The notes under the pieces are model-generated. The model made no database searches. It saw only the letters and a program-made list of their open reading frames with translations, and was not told where the DNA came from. Positions 1-6,116 of a DNA stretch of 7,508 bases are shown one piece after another. Origin of the DNA: Candidatus Nitrosopumilus sp. GTDB taxonomy: Archaea > Thermoproteota > Nitrososphaeria > Nitrososphaerales > Nitrosopumilaceae. Positions within the stretch are counted from its first letter, which is position 1. Each line of letters begins with the position of its first letter. Location: positions 1-7,508 of the forward strand of contig JAOTUX010000044.1 of assembly GCA_029863665.1 (NCBI GenBank), written 5' to 3'. A program made the translations under genes and the position numbers.

Positions 1-253
1 CAAATTGTAAAGTTGCGCCTACTTTGGTTCCAAGTACAGCTGGAATAAAGGAAACAGATCCATCTTCAAAACGAACTTTAGCTAATGGTGCTTCTCTACC
101 ACGTTCATGGACTAGATCAATAATTTTACCTGTATGTTGTTCTGATAGTGGAAAACGAGGATAATTTGCCTTGGAACCTACTTTTCCAGTAGATGTAGAC
201 CTAAACTGAAATCCTCCACGGCCACGCCTTCTAACTAATGGTCTCTTACCCAA
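1..253 (-). CDS. rpl2: 50S ribosomal protein L2 (uL2), N-terminal 84 residues, partial at left edge
   Basis: uL2 is a large-subunit ribosomal protein that binds 23S rRNA and is needed for subunit association and the peptidyl-transferase region. Reading the minus strand from the TTG at 253-251 gives 84 residues and one extra base before the window ends. The protein starts MGKRPLVRRRGRGG if TTG is read as Met. This basic start, followed by a GKIIDLVHERGREAPLAKV stretch and an F-I-P-A-V-L-G stretch, is typical of archaeal L2. TTG is chosen because an in-frame TAG lies four codons upstream with no ATG or GTG between, and because the family normally begins M-G-(K/R)-R. The usual archaeal length is about 240 residues, so roughly two thirds is missing. 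The gene is divergent from cdc48. Its promoter lies close enough that the mRNA should have little or no leader. Identification is firm; the TTG start is well supported. Confidence 0.93.
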   Translation of the reverse strand, partial: MGKRPLVRRRGRGGFQFRSTSTGKVGSKANYPRFPLSEQHTGKIIDLVHERGREAPLAKVRFEDGSVSFIPAVLGTKVGATLQF

Positions 254-277
254 GTTGATCGTATCCTACGCACAGAG

Positions 278-286
278 AATTTTAAG
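278..286 (-). promoter_or_regulatory. Predicted TATA box of rpl2
   Basis: On the minus strand the stretch reads CTTAAAATT, an acceptable archaeal TATA element. Its centre lies about 29 nt upstream of the TTG start at 253. Archaeal transcription usually starts about 25 nt past the TATA centre, so the transcript would begin within a few bases of the start codon. No strong Shine-Dalgarno sequence precedes the TTG; there is only a weak TAGGAT about 11 nt upstream. This agrees with a leaderless or nearly leaderless mRNA. Prediction from sequence only. Confidence 0.5.
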
Positions 287-328
287 CTTGTGATTGTTTC
301 TTACTACTTGAGAAAACCACCACAAAGG

Positions 329-338
329 TATAAAAATT
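329..338 (+). promoter_or_regulatory. Predicted TATA box of cdc48 (leaderless mRNA)
   Basis: The stretch TATAAAAATT is a near-ideal archaeal TATA box, preceded by a purine-containing ACAAAGG that could act as the TFB-recognition element. Its centre is about 25 nt before the ATG at 358, so transcription is predicted to start at or next to the A of the start codon. No Shine-Dalgarno motif lies in front of the ATG, which fits a leaderless transcript. Together with the minus-strand box at 278-286 it makes the 254-357 gap a compact divergent promoter. Confidence 0.68.
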
Positions 339-357
339 AGACATAGGACTTTTCAGT

Positions 358-2544
358 ATGAGTCAAAATGCACTTTCTCTCAAAGTTCTTGAAGCATACA
401 CAAGAGATGTTGGAAGAGGAGTAGCAAGAATTGATTATGATTCCATGGATACTCTTAATGCATCTACTGGAGATGTTATAGAAATTAAAGGAAAAAGAAG
501 GACAGTTGCAAAATGTCTTCCTCTATATCCATCTGATGAAGGAAAAGGAATCATTAGAATTGACGGGCTTGGTAGAAATAATTCAGGAATTGCAATTGGA
601 GATACTATTTCAGTTAGAAAAATTAAGGCAGTAGCTGCAGAAAAAATAGTAGTTGCACCATTAGAAGCAATTCCCCCAATTGATGAAAGATATCTTGCAG
701 ATGCTTTAGAAAGTGTTCCTTTGATCAAAGGAGATAATGTAATGGTTCCATATTTTGGTGGACGTTTAACTTTTCAAGTTATAGGAGTAACACCAGCAGC
801 TGATGCAGTTTTAGTTACACAAAAAACAGTTTTCCATATTGCAGAAAAAGGAGAGACACTACGTGGAGTCCCACAAGTTACCTATGAAGACATTGGCGGT
901 TTAACAGATGAAATTAAGAAAGTTAGGGAAATGATTGAACTTCCATTAAGACATCCAGAGATTTTTGAAAAGTTAGGAATTGAAGCACCAAAAGGTGTTT
1001 TATTGTATGGTCCTCCAGGTACCGGAAAAACTCTACTTGCAAAAGCAGTTGCAAATGAAAGTAATGCACATTTTATCAGTATTTCAGGTCCAGAAATTAT
1101 GAGTAAATTTTATGGTGAAAGTGAAGCGCGATTAAGAGAAATTTTCAAAGAAGCTAGAGAAAAAGCTCCATCAATAATCTTTGTCGATGAGATTGATTCC
1201 ATTGCACCAAAAAGAGAAGAAGTTACTGGAGAAGTTGAAAGAAGAGTTGTTTCTCAAATGTTGTCATTAATGGATGGATTAGAAGCAAGAGGTAAAGTAA
1301 TTGTTATTTCTGCAACAAATAGACCAAATGCAATTGATCCTGCACTTAGAAGACCAGGTAGATTTGATAGAGAAATCGAAATTAAAGTTCCGGATAAAAA
1401 AGGAAGAAAAGACATACTTGCAATTCACAGTAGAAATATGCCATTATCAGATGATGTCAACATAGATAAAATTTCATCAGTTAGTCATGGATATGTAGGT
1501 GCAGATTTGGAATATCTCTGTAAAGAAGCTGCAATGAAATGTTTGAGAAGATTGCTACCTATTCTTAATTTAGAAGAAGAAAAAATACCACCTGAAACTT
1601 TGGATAAATTAATTGTAAATCATGATGATTTCCAAAAAGCATTGATTGAAGTAACTCCATCAGGAATGAGAGAAGTTTTCATTGAAAATCCAGATGTAAA
1701 ATGGGAAGATGTTGGAGGTTTAGAAGATGTCAAACGAGAGTTACAAGAAGCTGTTGAATGGCCAATGAAATATCCAGGATTATATGATAAATTAGGACAT
1801 AACATGCCAAGGGGCATATTACTTCATGGTCCAAGTGGTACCGGAAAAACTCTACTTGCAAAAGCAGTTGCTACACAAAGTGAAGCAAATTTTGTTTCAG
1901 TAAGAGGTCCAGAACTATTGTCAAAATGGGTAGGTGAATCTGAAAGAGGAATAAGAGAAATTTTCAAAAGAGCACGTCAGTCAGCACCATGTGTAGTGTT
2001 CTTTGATGAGATCGATTCAATTGCACCAATTAGAGGAGCAGGTGGAGAAACGGCAGTTACTGAAAGAGTTGTCAGTCAATTACTTACAGAATTAGATGGA
2101 ATGGAAAATATGCACGGAGTTATAGTTTTAGCTGCAACAAATAGAGCAGACATGATTGATCCAGCATTACTAAGACCAGGTAGGTTTGATAAAATTATTC
2201 AAATTCCACTTCCAGATAAAGAAAGTAGAAAAAGTATATTAAAAATAAACGCTGAAAAGATACCAACAATTAGTGAAGAGAATAATCCTCAACATGTGGA
2301 TATTGATAAAATAGCTGAATTAACAGATGGTCTTAGTGGTGCAGATACAGCATCTATTGCAAATACTGCAGTTTCTCTAGTTATTCATGAATTCTTAGAT
2401 TCACATCCAGATGTCAAAGATATTGAAAAAACTAGTATTGATGCAAAAGTAACAATGAAACATTTTGAAGAAGCAGTAAAGAAAGTTAGAGAACAAAAAG
2501 ACCTTAAGTTAGGTGAAAAATTAGTAGCCTCCTATTACAGGTAG
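358..2544 (+). CDS. cdc48: Cdc48/VAT-type AAA+ ATPase (VCP/p97 homologue)
   Basis: Cytosolic hexameric unfoldase that pulls folded proteins through its central pore using ATP, often for degradation by the 20S proteasome. The 728 residues show the full family plan. The N-domain (about 1-170) contains a double-psi barrel. The D1 ATPase follows, with Walker A GPPGTGKT at 218-225, pore loop K-F-Y-G at 250-253, Walker B IIFVDEID at 273-280 and arginine fingers R332 and R335. The D2 ATPase has Walker A GPSGTGKT at 491-498, pore loop K-W-V-G at 523-526, Walker B VVFFDEID at 546-553 and fingers R606 and R609. All key catalytic residues are present in both rings. Walker A of D2 has Ser where many relatives have a second Pro. 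The protein ends Y-Y-R, which fits the HbYX rule for proteasome docking. Length is close to that of archaeal VAT (about 745). A strong TATA box implies a leaderless mRNA. gatD follows after 32 nt on the same strand. Confidence 0.96.
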   Translation: MSQNALSLKVLEAYTRDVGRGVARIDYDSMDTLNASTGDVIEIKGKRRTVAKCLPLYPSDEGKGIIRIDGLGRNNSGIAIGDTISVRKIKAVAAEKIVVAPLEAIPPIDERYLADALESVPLIKGDNVMVPYFGGRLTFQVIGVTPAADAVLVTQKTVFHIAEKGETLRGVPQVTYEDIGGLTDEIKKVREMIELPLRHPEIFEKLGIEAPKGVLLYGPPGTGKTLLAKAVANESNAHFISISGPEIMSKFYGESEARLREIFKEAREKAPSIIFVDEIDSIAPKREEVTGEVERRVVSQMLSLMDGLEARGKVIVISATNRPNAIDPALRRPGRFDREIEIKVPDKKGRKDILAIHSRNMPLSDDVNIDKISSVSHGYVGADLEYLCKEAAMKCLRRLLPILNLEEEKIPPETLDKLIVNHDDFQKALIEVTPSGMREVFIENPDVKWEDVGGLEDVKRELQEAVEWPMKYPGLYDKLGHNMPRGILLHGPSGTGKTLLAKAVATQSEANFVSVRGPELLSKWVGESERGIREIFKRARQSAPCVVFFDEIDSIAPIRGAGGETAVTERVVSQLLTELDGMENMHGVIVLAATNRADMIDPALLRPGRFDKIIQIPLPDKESRKSILKINAEKIPTISEENNPQHVDIDKIAELTDGLSGADTASIANTAVSLVIHEFLDSHPDVKDIEKTSIDAKVTMKHFEEAVKKVREQKDLKLGEKLVASYYR
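1018..1052 (+). repeat. 35-bp identical tract in cdc48, copy in D1 Walker A
   Basis: These 35 bases, starting GGTACCGGAAAAACTCTACT, match positions 1837-1871 without a mismatch, including every third codon position. They encode the end of the D1 P-loop and the helix after it (G-T-G-K-T-L-L-A-K-A-V-A). Sequence on both sides diverges at once. Confidence 0.9.
1837..1871 (+). repeat. 35-bp identical tract in cdc48, copy in D2 Walker A
   Basis: Second copy of the tract at 1018-1052, 819 bp downstream (in frame, 273 codons apart), covering the D2 P-loop and following helix. The preceding codon is AGT (Ser) here and CCA (Pro) in D1, so the identity stops right at the point where the two P-loops differ. 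Confidence 0.9.
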
Positions 2545-2556
2545 TTTTAATAAAAT
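2545..2556 (+). promoter_or_regulatory. Possible TATA box giving gatD its own leaderless start
   Basis: The stretch TTTTAATAAAAT begins directly after the cdc48 stop codon. Its centre is about 26 nt before the gatD ATG at 2577. No Shine-Dalgarno sequence precedes that ATG. The spacing fits an independent leaderless gatDE transcript. In such AT-rich DNA a chance match is possible, and read-through from cdc48 across the 32-nt gap cannot be ruled out. Confidence 0.45.
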
Positions 2557-2576
2557 AACAAATCTAAATCTCATAA

Positions 2577-3863
2577 ATGTCAGAATATAGGGGATATGAA
2601 GGAGATTCATTAGAATTTCTAAAGACAAATCAAATTTCAGTAGGGGATTCAGTCACAATTATTGCAGATATTAATTATTCAGGCATGATCATGCCAAGAT
2701 ATGAACACAGTGATGATAAACATATTGTTTTAAAATTAAAAAGTGGTTACAATGTTGGTTTAGAAATTGAGAAAATAGAAAAGATAGAAAAAAATCAAAC
2801 TACAGAAAAAATTATAGAAAAAGATGAAAAGATAGAAAAAATAGAAGGGTTACCAAAAATTCTACTATTATCAACTGGAGGTACAATTGCAAGTAAGATT
2901 GATTATAGAACAGGAGCAGTTACACCTGTATTAACAGCAGATGAATTAAACTCGTCTGTTCCAGAGCTTGCAAAAATTGCTAACATAGATGCCGAAGTTT
3001 TATTCTCAGAGTATTCTGAAAATATAATGCCAGAACACTGGTTAAAAATTGCAGAAAAAATTAATGAGTATTCTAAATCAGAGTATGCAGGAATAATTGT
3101 TGCACATGGTACAGATACTATGCATTATACATCATCATTTCTTTCATTTGCACTTGCAGGATTCCCAATTCCAATTGTATTAGTAGGTTCACAAAGATCA
3201 TCAGATCGAGCTTCATCAGACGCAGCAGTTAATTTGATTGGAGCAACAAAATTTATCACAAAAAGTAATACAAAAGGAGTCTACATTGTAATGCATCAAG
3301 ATGAAAATGATGATACAGTAGCATGTCATATTGGGACAAGAGTAAGAAAAAATCATACAAGTAAAAGAGGTGCGTTTCAAACGATCGGGGATCTTCCGGC
3401 ATTTATAATTACAGGAAATGAGATACAAAAGAATACTAAAAATTTCTTTAAAATAAATGAATATCAACCAAGAATTTATCTAAATACAAAAATTGCTTTA
3501 GTAAAATATCATCCAGGATATGATCCAAGATTACTTGATCAAATTATAGAAGCAGGGTATAACGGAATAATTTTTGAGGGAACTGGGTTAGGTCACGTTG
3601 GAAAAACAATGTATGAAACTGTAAAAAAAGCATACAAAAAGGGGATATTTTTAGGCATGACATCGCAATGTATTGACGGTAGGGTTAGAATGACTGTTTA
3701 TGAAAGTGGTCGTGATTTACTTGATTTAGGCATAATTCCACTTGAAAATATGATTCCAGAAACAGCATTAGTAAAAGCAATGTGGATAACGGGCAACTCA
3801 CAAGATAGAGATGAAATAAAGAAAATTATGCTAGAAAATATTGCATCAGAATTAACAAATTAA
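2577..3863 (+). CDS. gatD: Glutamyl-tRNA(Gln) amidotransferase subunit D (asparaginase-like)
   Basis: GatD is the ammonia-producing half of the archaeal GatDE enzyme. It hydrolyses an amide amino acid and hands the ammonia to GatE, which turns Glu-tRNA(Gln) into Gln-tRNA(Gln). The 428 residues match the family length. A small beta-rich N-terminal domain (about 1-62) precedes a type I L-asparaginase-like domain (about 92-428). Expected catalytic residues are present: T103 in S-T-G-G-T-I-A, T179-D180 in A-H-G-T-D-T, and K258 in R-V-R-K-N-H-T, placed by alignment to bacterial asparaginase. The H-I-G-T-R-V-R-K-N-H-T-S-K-R-G-A-F block and the N-terminal domain mark GatD rather than a free asparaginase. 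Between the domains, residues 63-90 form an unusual Glu-Lys-Ile repeat linker. gatE starts 12 nt downstream, so the pair is almost surely one operon. A plain asparaginase is unlikely given the gatE neighbour. Confidence 0.95.
   Translation: MSEYRGYEGDSLEFLKTNQISVGDSVTIIADINYSGMIMPRYEHSDDKHIVLKLKSGYNVGLEIEKIEKIEKNQTTEKIIEKDEKIEKIEGLPKILLLSTGGTIASKIDYRTGAVTPVLTADELNSSVPELAKIANIDAEVLFSEYSENIMPEHWLKIAEKINEYSKSEYAGIIVAHGTDTMHYTSSFLSFALAGFPIPIVLVGSQRSSDRASSDAAVNLIGATKFITKSNTKGVYIVMHQDENDDTVACHIGTRVRKNHTSKRGAFQTIGDLPAFIITGNEIQKNTKNFFKINEYQPRIYLNTKIALVKYHPGYDPRLLDQIIEAGYNGIIFEGTGLGHVGKTMYETVKKAYKKGIFLGMTSQCIDGRVRMTVYESGRDLLDLGIIPLENMIPETALVKAMWITGNSQDRDEIKKIMLENIASELTN
2763..2846 (+). repeat. Degenerate IEK-coding repeat in gatD (interdomain linker)
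   Basis: This purine-rich stretch encodes residues 63-90 of GatD as repeated I-E-K and E-K-I units (I-E-K-I-E-K-I-E-K, then after a short N-Q-T-T break E-K-I-I-E-K-D-E-K-I-E-K-I-E). At DNA level the unit is roughly GAAAAGATA or GAAAAAATA with a 9-nt period. It sits between the N-terminal domain and the asparaginase domain. The alternating charge suggests a helical or coiled-coil-like spacer. Copy slippage could change its length in frame. Confidence 0.75.
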
Positions 3864-3872
3864 GGAAAGTGA
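3864..3872 (+). promoter_or_regulatory. Likely ribosome binding site of gatE
   Basis: GGAAAGTGA directly follows the gatD stop and ends 3 nt before the gatE ATG. It is an imperfect match to the archaeal GGAGGTGA consensus. It is the only start in the plus-strand block with a Shine-Dalgarno-like sequence, as expected for an internal operon gene, whereas cdc48 and gatD look leaderless. It supports the start at 3876. Confidence 0.5.
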
Positions 3873-3875
3873 AAA

Positions 3876-5783
3876 ATGTCAAAATTTACTATAAATGATA
3901 TAGGATTAAAGGTGGGATTAGAAATTCATCAGCAATTAGCAACCAACAAGAAGCTTTTTTGTAGCTGTACACCAACAGAATCTGAAGAATATCCTATAAA
4001 ATTTCAAAGAAAACTACGAGCAGTAAAAAGTGAATTGGGAGAATATGATCCTGCAGCATTATTTGAAAAATCTAAATTAAAAACAATAATGTACTATGCA
4101 AATTCAGAAAATAGTTGTTTAGTTGAACAAGATGAAGAACCACCTCATAATTTAGATAAAGATGCAAAAGAACTGGTATTTATTATTGCATCATCACTTA
4201 ATTCAAAAATTTTTAGTGAGATTTATCCAATGAGAAAAACTGTAATTGATGGTTCAAACACAACTGGGTTTCAAAGAACTATGTTAGTTTCACAAGGAGG
4301 TTATATTGATGTAGAAGGGGAAAAAATTGGGGTTCAATCAATTTGTCTTGAAGAAGATGCAGCAAAACTTCTTGGAGATAAAGGGAATATTAGAGAATAT
4401 AGTTTAGATCGTCTTGGAGTTCCACTCATAGAGATTGCCTTAGAGCCGGTGGAAGGAGAACCGGAAAAAATTAAAAAAATCGCATTATCTTTAGGGAGAT
4501 TATTACGTAGTACAAAGAAAGTAACTAGAGGAATTGGATCTATTAGACAAGATGTGAATGTTTCAGTAAAAAATGGCGGAGGAGTTGTTGAGGTCAAAGG
4601 AGTTCAACAATTAGATCAACTGGAAAAAATAGTGGAATTTGAGGCTAAACGACAGCATGGATTAGTCAAAATTGCAGAAAAATTAAAAAATTCAAATTTT
4701 AAGGAGATATCAAAATCCAGGGATGTTTTTGACATTACAAAAGATTGGAAGGGATGTAAATCCAAAATTATTCAAAAATCATTGAAAGACAATTCAGTTA
4801 TCAAAGCAATAAAAATTGAGAACTTTGCTGGAATGTTTGGATATTCACCACATGAAGAAATTAGATTAGGAAAAGAAATAGGTCAGTTAGTAAAGTTCTA
4901 TGGTATAGGAGGCGTTTTTCATTCTGATGAACTGCCAAACTATGGAATTGAAAATGAAGATATTATAATTGTGAGAAATATTTTAAAAACTAATCAAAAT
5001 GACGCATTCTTGATAATTGCAGCGCCATCTTCAAAAATTGACTTTGCCATTGATTCGATAATAATGAGACTGACAGATGCAAAAAATGGAGTTCCTGCAG
5101 AAACTAGGTTAGCTACACCAACAGGAGAAACAGTGTTTCTAAGACCTCGTCCTGGTGCATCCAGGATGTATCCAGAAACAGATATTCCACCAATTTTAGT
5201 TACAAATGAAGAAATTGAAAATGCTATAAAGAAAATTCCGAAATCATGGGATGAATCTCTTATAGAGTTACAAAAAAAATATGAATTAAATCCTCAACTT
5301 TCAGAGCAAATTTTTGATTCACAATTTATTGGATTGTTTGAAGAGATAGTTGAAAAAATTAAAGTCAACCCTACATTTGTTGTATCAATTCTTTGTTCTT
5401 CAATTACCAATTTAGAAAGAAGTGGTCTAAATTTAAAATTATTACAAAATGAAGAAATTATAAAATCATTTCAGTTTTTAGAAACAGGGAAAATCACCAA
5501 GGAATCAATTGAAATGATTTTTCAAGATATTATGGCTGGAAAATCAAAGACGATTGAAGAAGCAATGAAAAATACTGCAATTGAAGCCGTAAAAGAAGCA
5601 ACTTTAGATAAGATTATTGAAGAAATAGTTGAAAAGAATCAAGATATTATCAAAAATCAAAAAGAAAGATCCATAGGACCACTTATGGGAATTGCTATGA
5701 AAGAATTAAGAGGAAAAGTATCAGGTGAAATGGTAAACAATATTCTTTTAAAAAATATTAAAGAAAAATTAGAAAATAATTAA
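3876..5783 (+). CDS. gatE: Glutamyl-tRNA(Gln) amidotransferase subunit E
   Basis: GatE binds misacylated Glu-tRNA(Gln), activates the glutamate with ATP, and amidates it with ammonia from GatD. The 635 residues match the usual family length (about 630). The N-terminal GatB-like catalytic part (about 1-280) starts with G-L-E-I-H-Q-Q-L (14-21) and a C-S-C pair (C29, C31). It also holds the R-G-I-G-S-I-R-Q-D-V-N-V-S segment (218-230) followed by V-V-E-V-K-G-V-Q-Q-L-D (237-247), both characteristic of GatB/GatE. Residues about 290-400 correspond to the inserted AspRS-like (GAD) domain that separates GatE from bacterial GatB. The C-terminal helical tail is YqeY-like, ending with a G-P-L-M-G motif (601-605) and an L-R-G-K-V-S-G-E segment. 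The gene lies 12 nt after gatD with an apparent ribosome binding site and is translated from the same mRNA. A tRNA gene faces it 6 nt beyond its stop. Confidence 0.96.
   Translation: MSKFTINDIGLKVGLEIHQQLATNKKLFCSCTPTESEEYPIKFQRKLRAVKSELGEYDPAALFEKSKLKTIMYYANSENSCLVEQDEEPPHNLDKDAKELVFIIASSLNSKIFSEIYPMRKTVIDGSNTTGFQRTMLVSQGGYIDVEGEKIGVQSICLEEDAAKLLGDKGNIREYSLDRLGVPLIEIALEPVEGEPEKIKKIALSLGRLLRSTKKVTRGIGSIRQDVNVSVKNGGGVVEVKGVQQLDQLEKIVEFEAKRQHGLVKIAEKLKNSNFKEISKSRDVFDITKDWKGCKSKIIQKSLKDNSVIKAIKIENFAGMFGYSPHEEIRLGKEIGQLVKFYGIGGVFHSDELPNYGIENEDIIIVRNILKTNQNDAFLIIAAPSSKIDFAIDSIIMRLTDAKNGVPAETRLATPTGETVFLRPRPGASRMYPETDIPPILVTNEEIENAIKKIPKSWDESLIELQKKYELNPQLSEQIFDSQFIGLFEEIVEKIKVNPTFVVSILCSSITNLERSGLNLKLLQNEEIIKSFQFLETGKITKESIEMIFQDIMAGKSKTIEEAMKNTAIEAVKEATLDKIIEEIVEKNQDIIKNQKERSIGPLMGIAMKELRGKVSGEMVNNILLKNIKEKLENN
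5750..5776 (-). terminator. T-rich terminator of tRNA-Leu, lying inside the gatE 3' end
   Basis: Reading the minus strand past the tRNA 3' end at 5790, runs of four, five and six T appear about 14, 22 and 35 nt downstream. Archaeal RNA polymerase stops at such T-tracts without needing a hairpin. The tracts are the complement of the Lys/Asn-rich last codons of gatE, so one stretch would serve as both coding sequence and opposite-strand terminator. Prediction only. Confidence 0.4.
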
Positions 5784-5789
5784 TGGTAA

Positions 5790-5874
5790 TGCGGGAAGTG
5801 GGATTTGAACCCACGAACTCCTAGGAGATAAGGATCTGAACCTTACGCCGTTGACCAGGCTGGGCGACTCCCGC
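5790..5874 (-). tRNA. tRNA-Leu, anticodon CAG
   Basis: The minus strand folds into an 85-nt type II tRNA that reads CUG leucine codons. The acceptor stem is GCGGGAG with TTCCCGC (last pair G-T), and the discriminator is A73. The D-arm is GCC/GGC with a G-G in the loop. The anticodon stem is TAAGG/CCTTA with loop TTCAGAT, giving CAG. The long variable arm pairs CTCC with GGAG. The T-arm is GTGGG/CCCAC with loop TTCAAAT. No CCA is encoded, so it must be added after transcription. No intron is visible. A73 and the long variable arm fit archaeal tRNA-Leu. The gene converges with gatE at a distance of 6 nt. Confidence 0.96.
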
Positions 5875-5910
5875 GTTGTAAGTTTTTGAAATCTAGAATA
5901 AGTTTCTTTA

Positions 5911-5927
5911 TTATAATGTGAAATAAT
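5911..5927. promoter_or_regulatory. AT-rich candidate promoter between tRNA-Leu and the small gene
   Basis: The 77-nt gap 5875-5951 must hold start signals for the minus-strand tRNA and the plus-strand small gene. TTATAATG (5911-5918) is nearly symmetric and could work in either direction. For the tRNA it would put the start about 14 nt before the mature end; a second weaker minus-strand candidate is TTATTCTA at 5894-5901. For the small gene, AAATAAT (5921-5927) lies about 28 nt before its ATG, which suits a leaderless start. The assignment among these boxes is uncertain. Confidence 0.35.
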
Positions 5928-5951
5928 GAGATTCAATTGATCAAATAAAAA

Positions 5952-6116
5952 ATGGAATTTAGAGAAATATATTGTATGAATTGTAAAAAAATACTTGGAT
6001 GTTATAATATTAAATTCTACAATGAGGATAAGATTGGAGAATTATTGAAAACACTTCATTCTACTCATATCAAAAGTGGACATCAAGTAAACATTAGAAA
6101 ATATGAAAAAGATTAA
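5952..6116 (+). CDS. Small Cys/His-rich, putative zinc-binding protein (54 residues)
   Basis: I do not recognise a named family. An ATG at 5952 opens a 54-codon frame ending in TAA at 6114-6116. The product begins MEFREIYCMNCKKILGCYNI. It holds a C-x2-C pair (C8, C11), a further C17, and an H-x2-H pair (H36, H39) with H44 behind it, an arrangement able to bind one zinc ion. The rest is basic (many Lys) with short strand-like and helix-like stretches (K-I-G-E-L-L-K-T-L), and could form a small treble-clef or C2H2-like fold that contacts RNA, DNA or protein. Base and codon use match the neighbours, and an AT-rich box sits about 28 nt upstream with no Shine-Dalgarno site. It stands alone on this strand, and its stop shares the palindrome TTAA with the stop of the opposing nucleotidase gene. 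The reading is from motif and placement only; no function is claimed. Confidence 0.68.
   Translation: MEFREIYCMNCKKILGCYNIKFYNEDKIGELLKTLHSTHIKSGHQVNIRKYEKD

Noticed and set aside
435..728. 97-codon open frame on the minus strand inside cdc48
   Set aside because: It lies wholly antisense to the conserved N-domain of Cdc48, shows no recognisable motif, and has no promoter or start signal of its own.
1620..1817. 65-codon minus-strand frame inside cdc48
   Set aside because: It is a shadow of the conserved D1-D2 region; no motif or regulatory signal supports it.
3216..3467. 83-codon Cys-rich minus-strand frame inside gatD
   Set aside because: The cysteines come from the complement of frequent ACA/GCA codons and have no paired spacing. 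It is antisense to the conserved asparaginase core.
2577..3863. gatD as a stand-alone L-asparaginase
   Set aside because: The GatD-type N-terminal domain and the directly following gatE make the amidotransferase subunit the better call.
4334..4597. 87-codon minus-strand frame inside gatE
   Set aside because: It is antisense to the most conserved GatE segment, with low-complexity Ser/Pro content and no motif.
5790..5874. tRNA-Leu as an integration (att) site for a mobile element
   Set aside because: No integrase gene and no second copy of the tRNA 3' end is visible in the window; both flanks are ordinary chromosomal genes.
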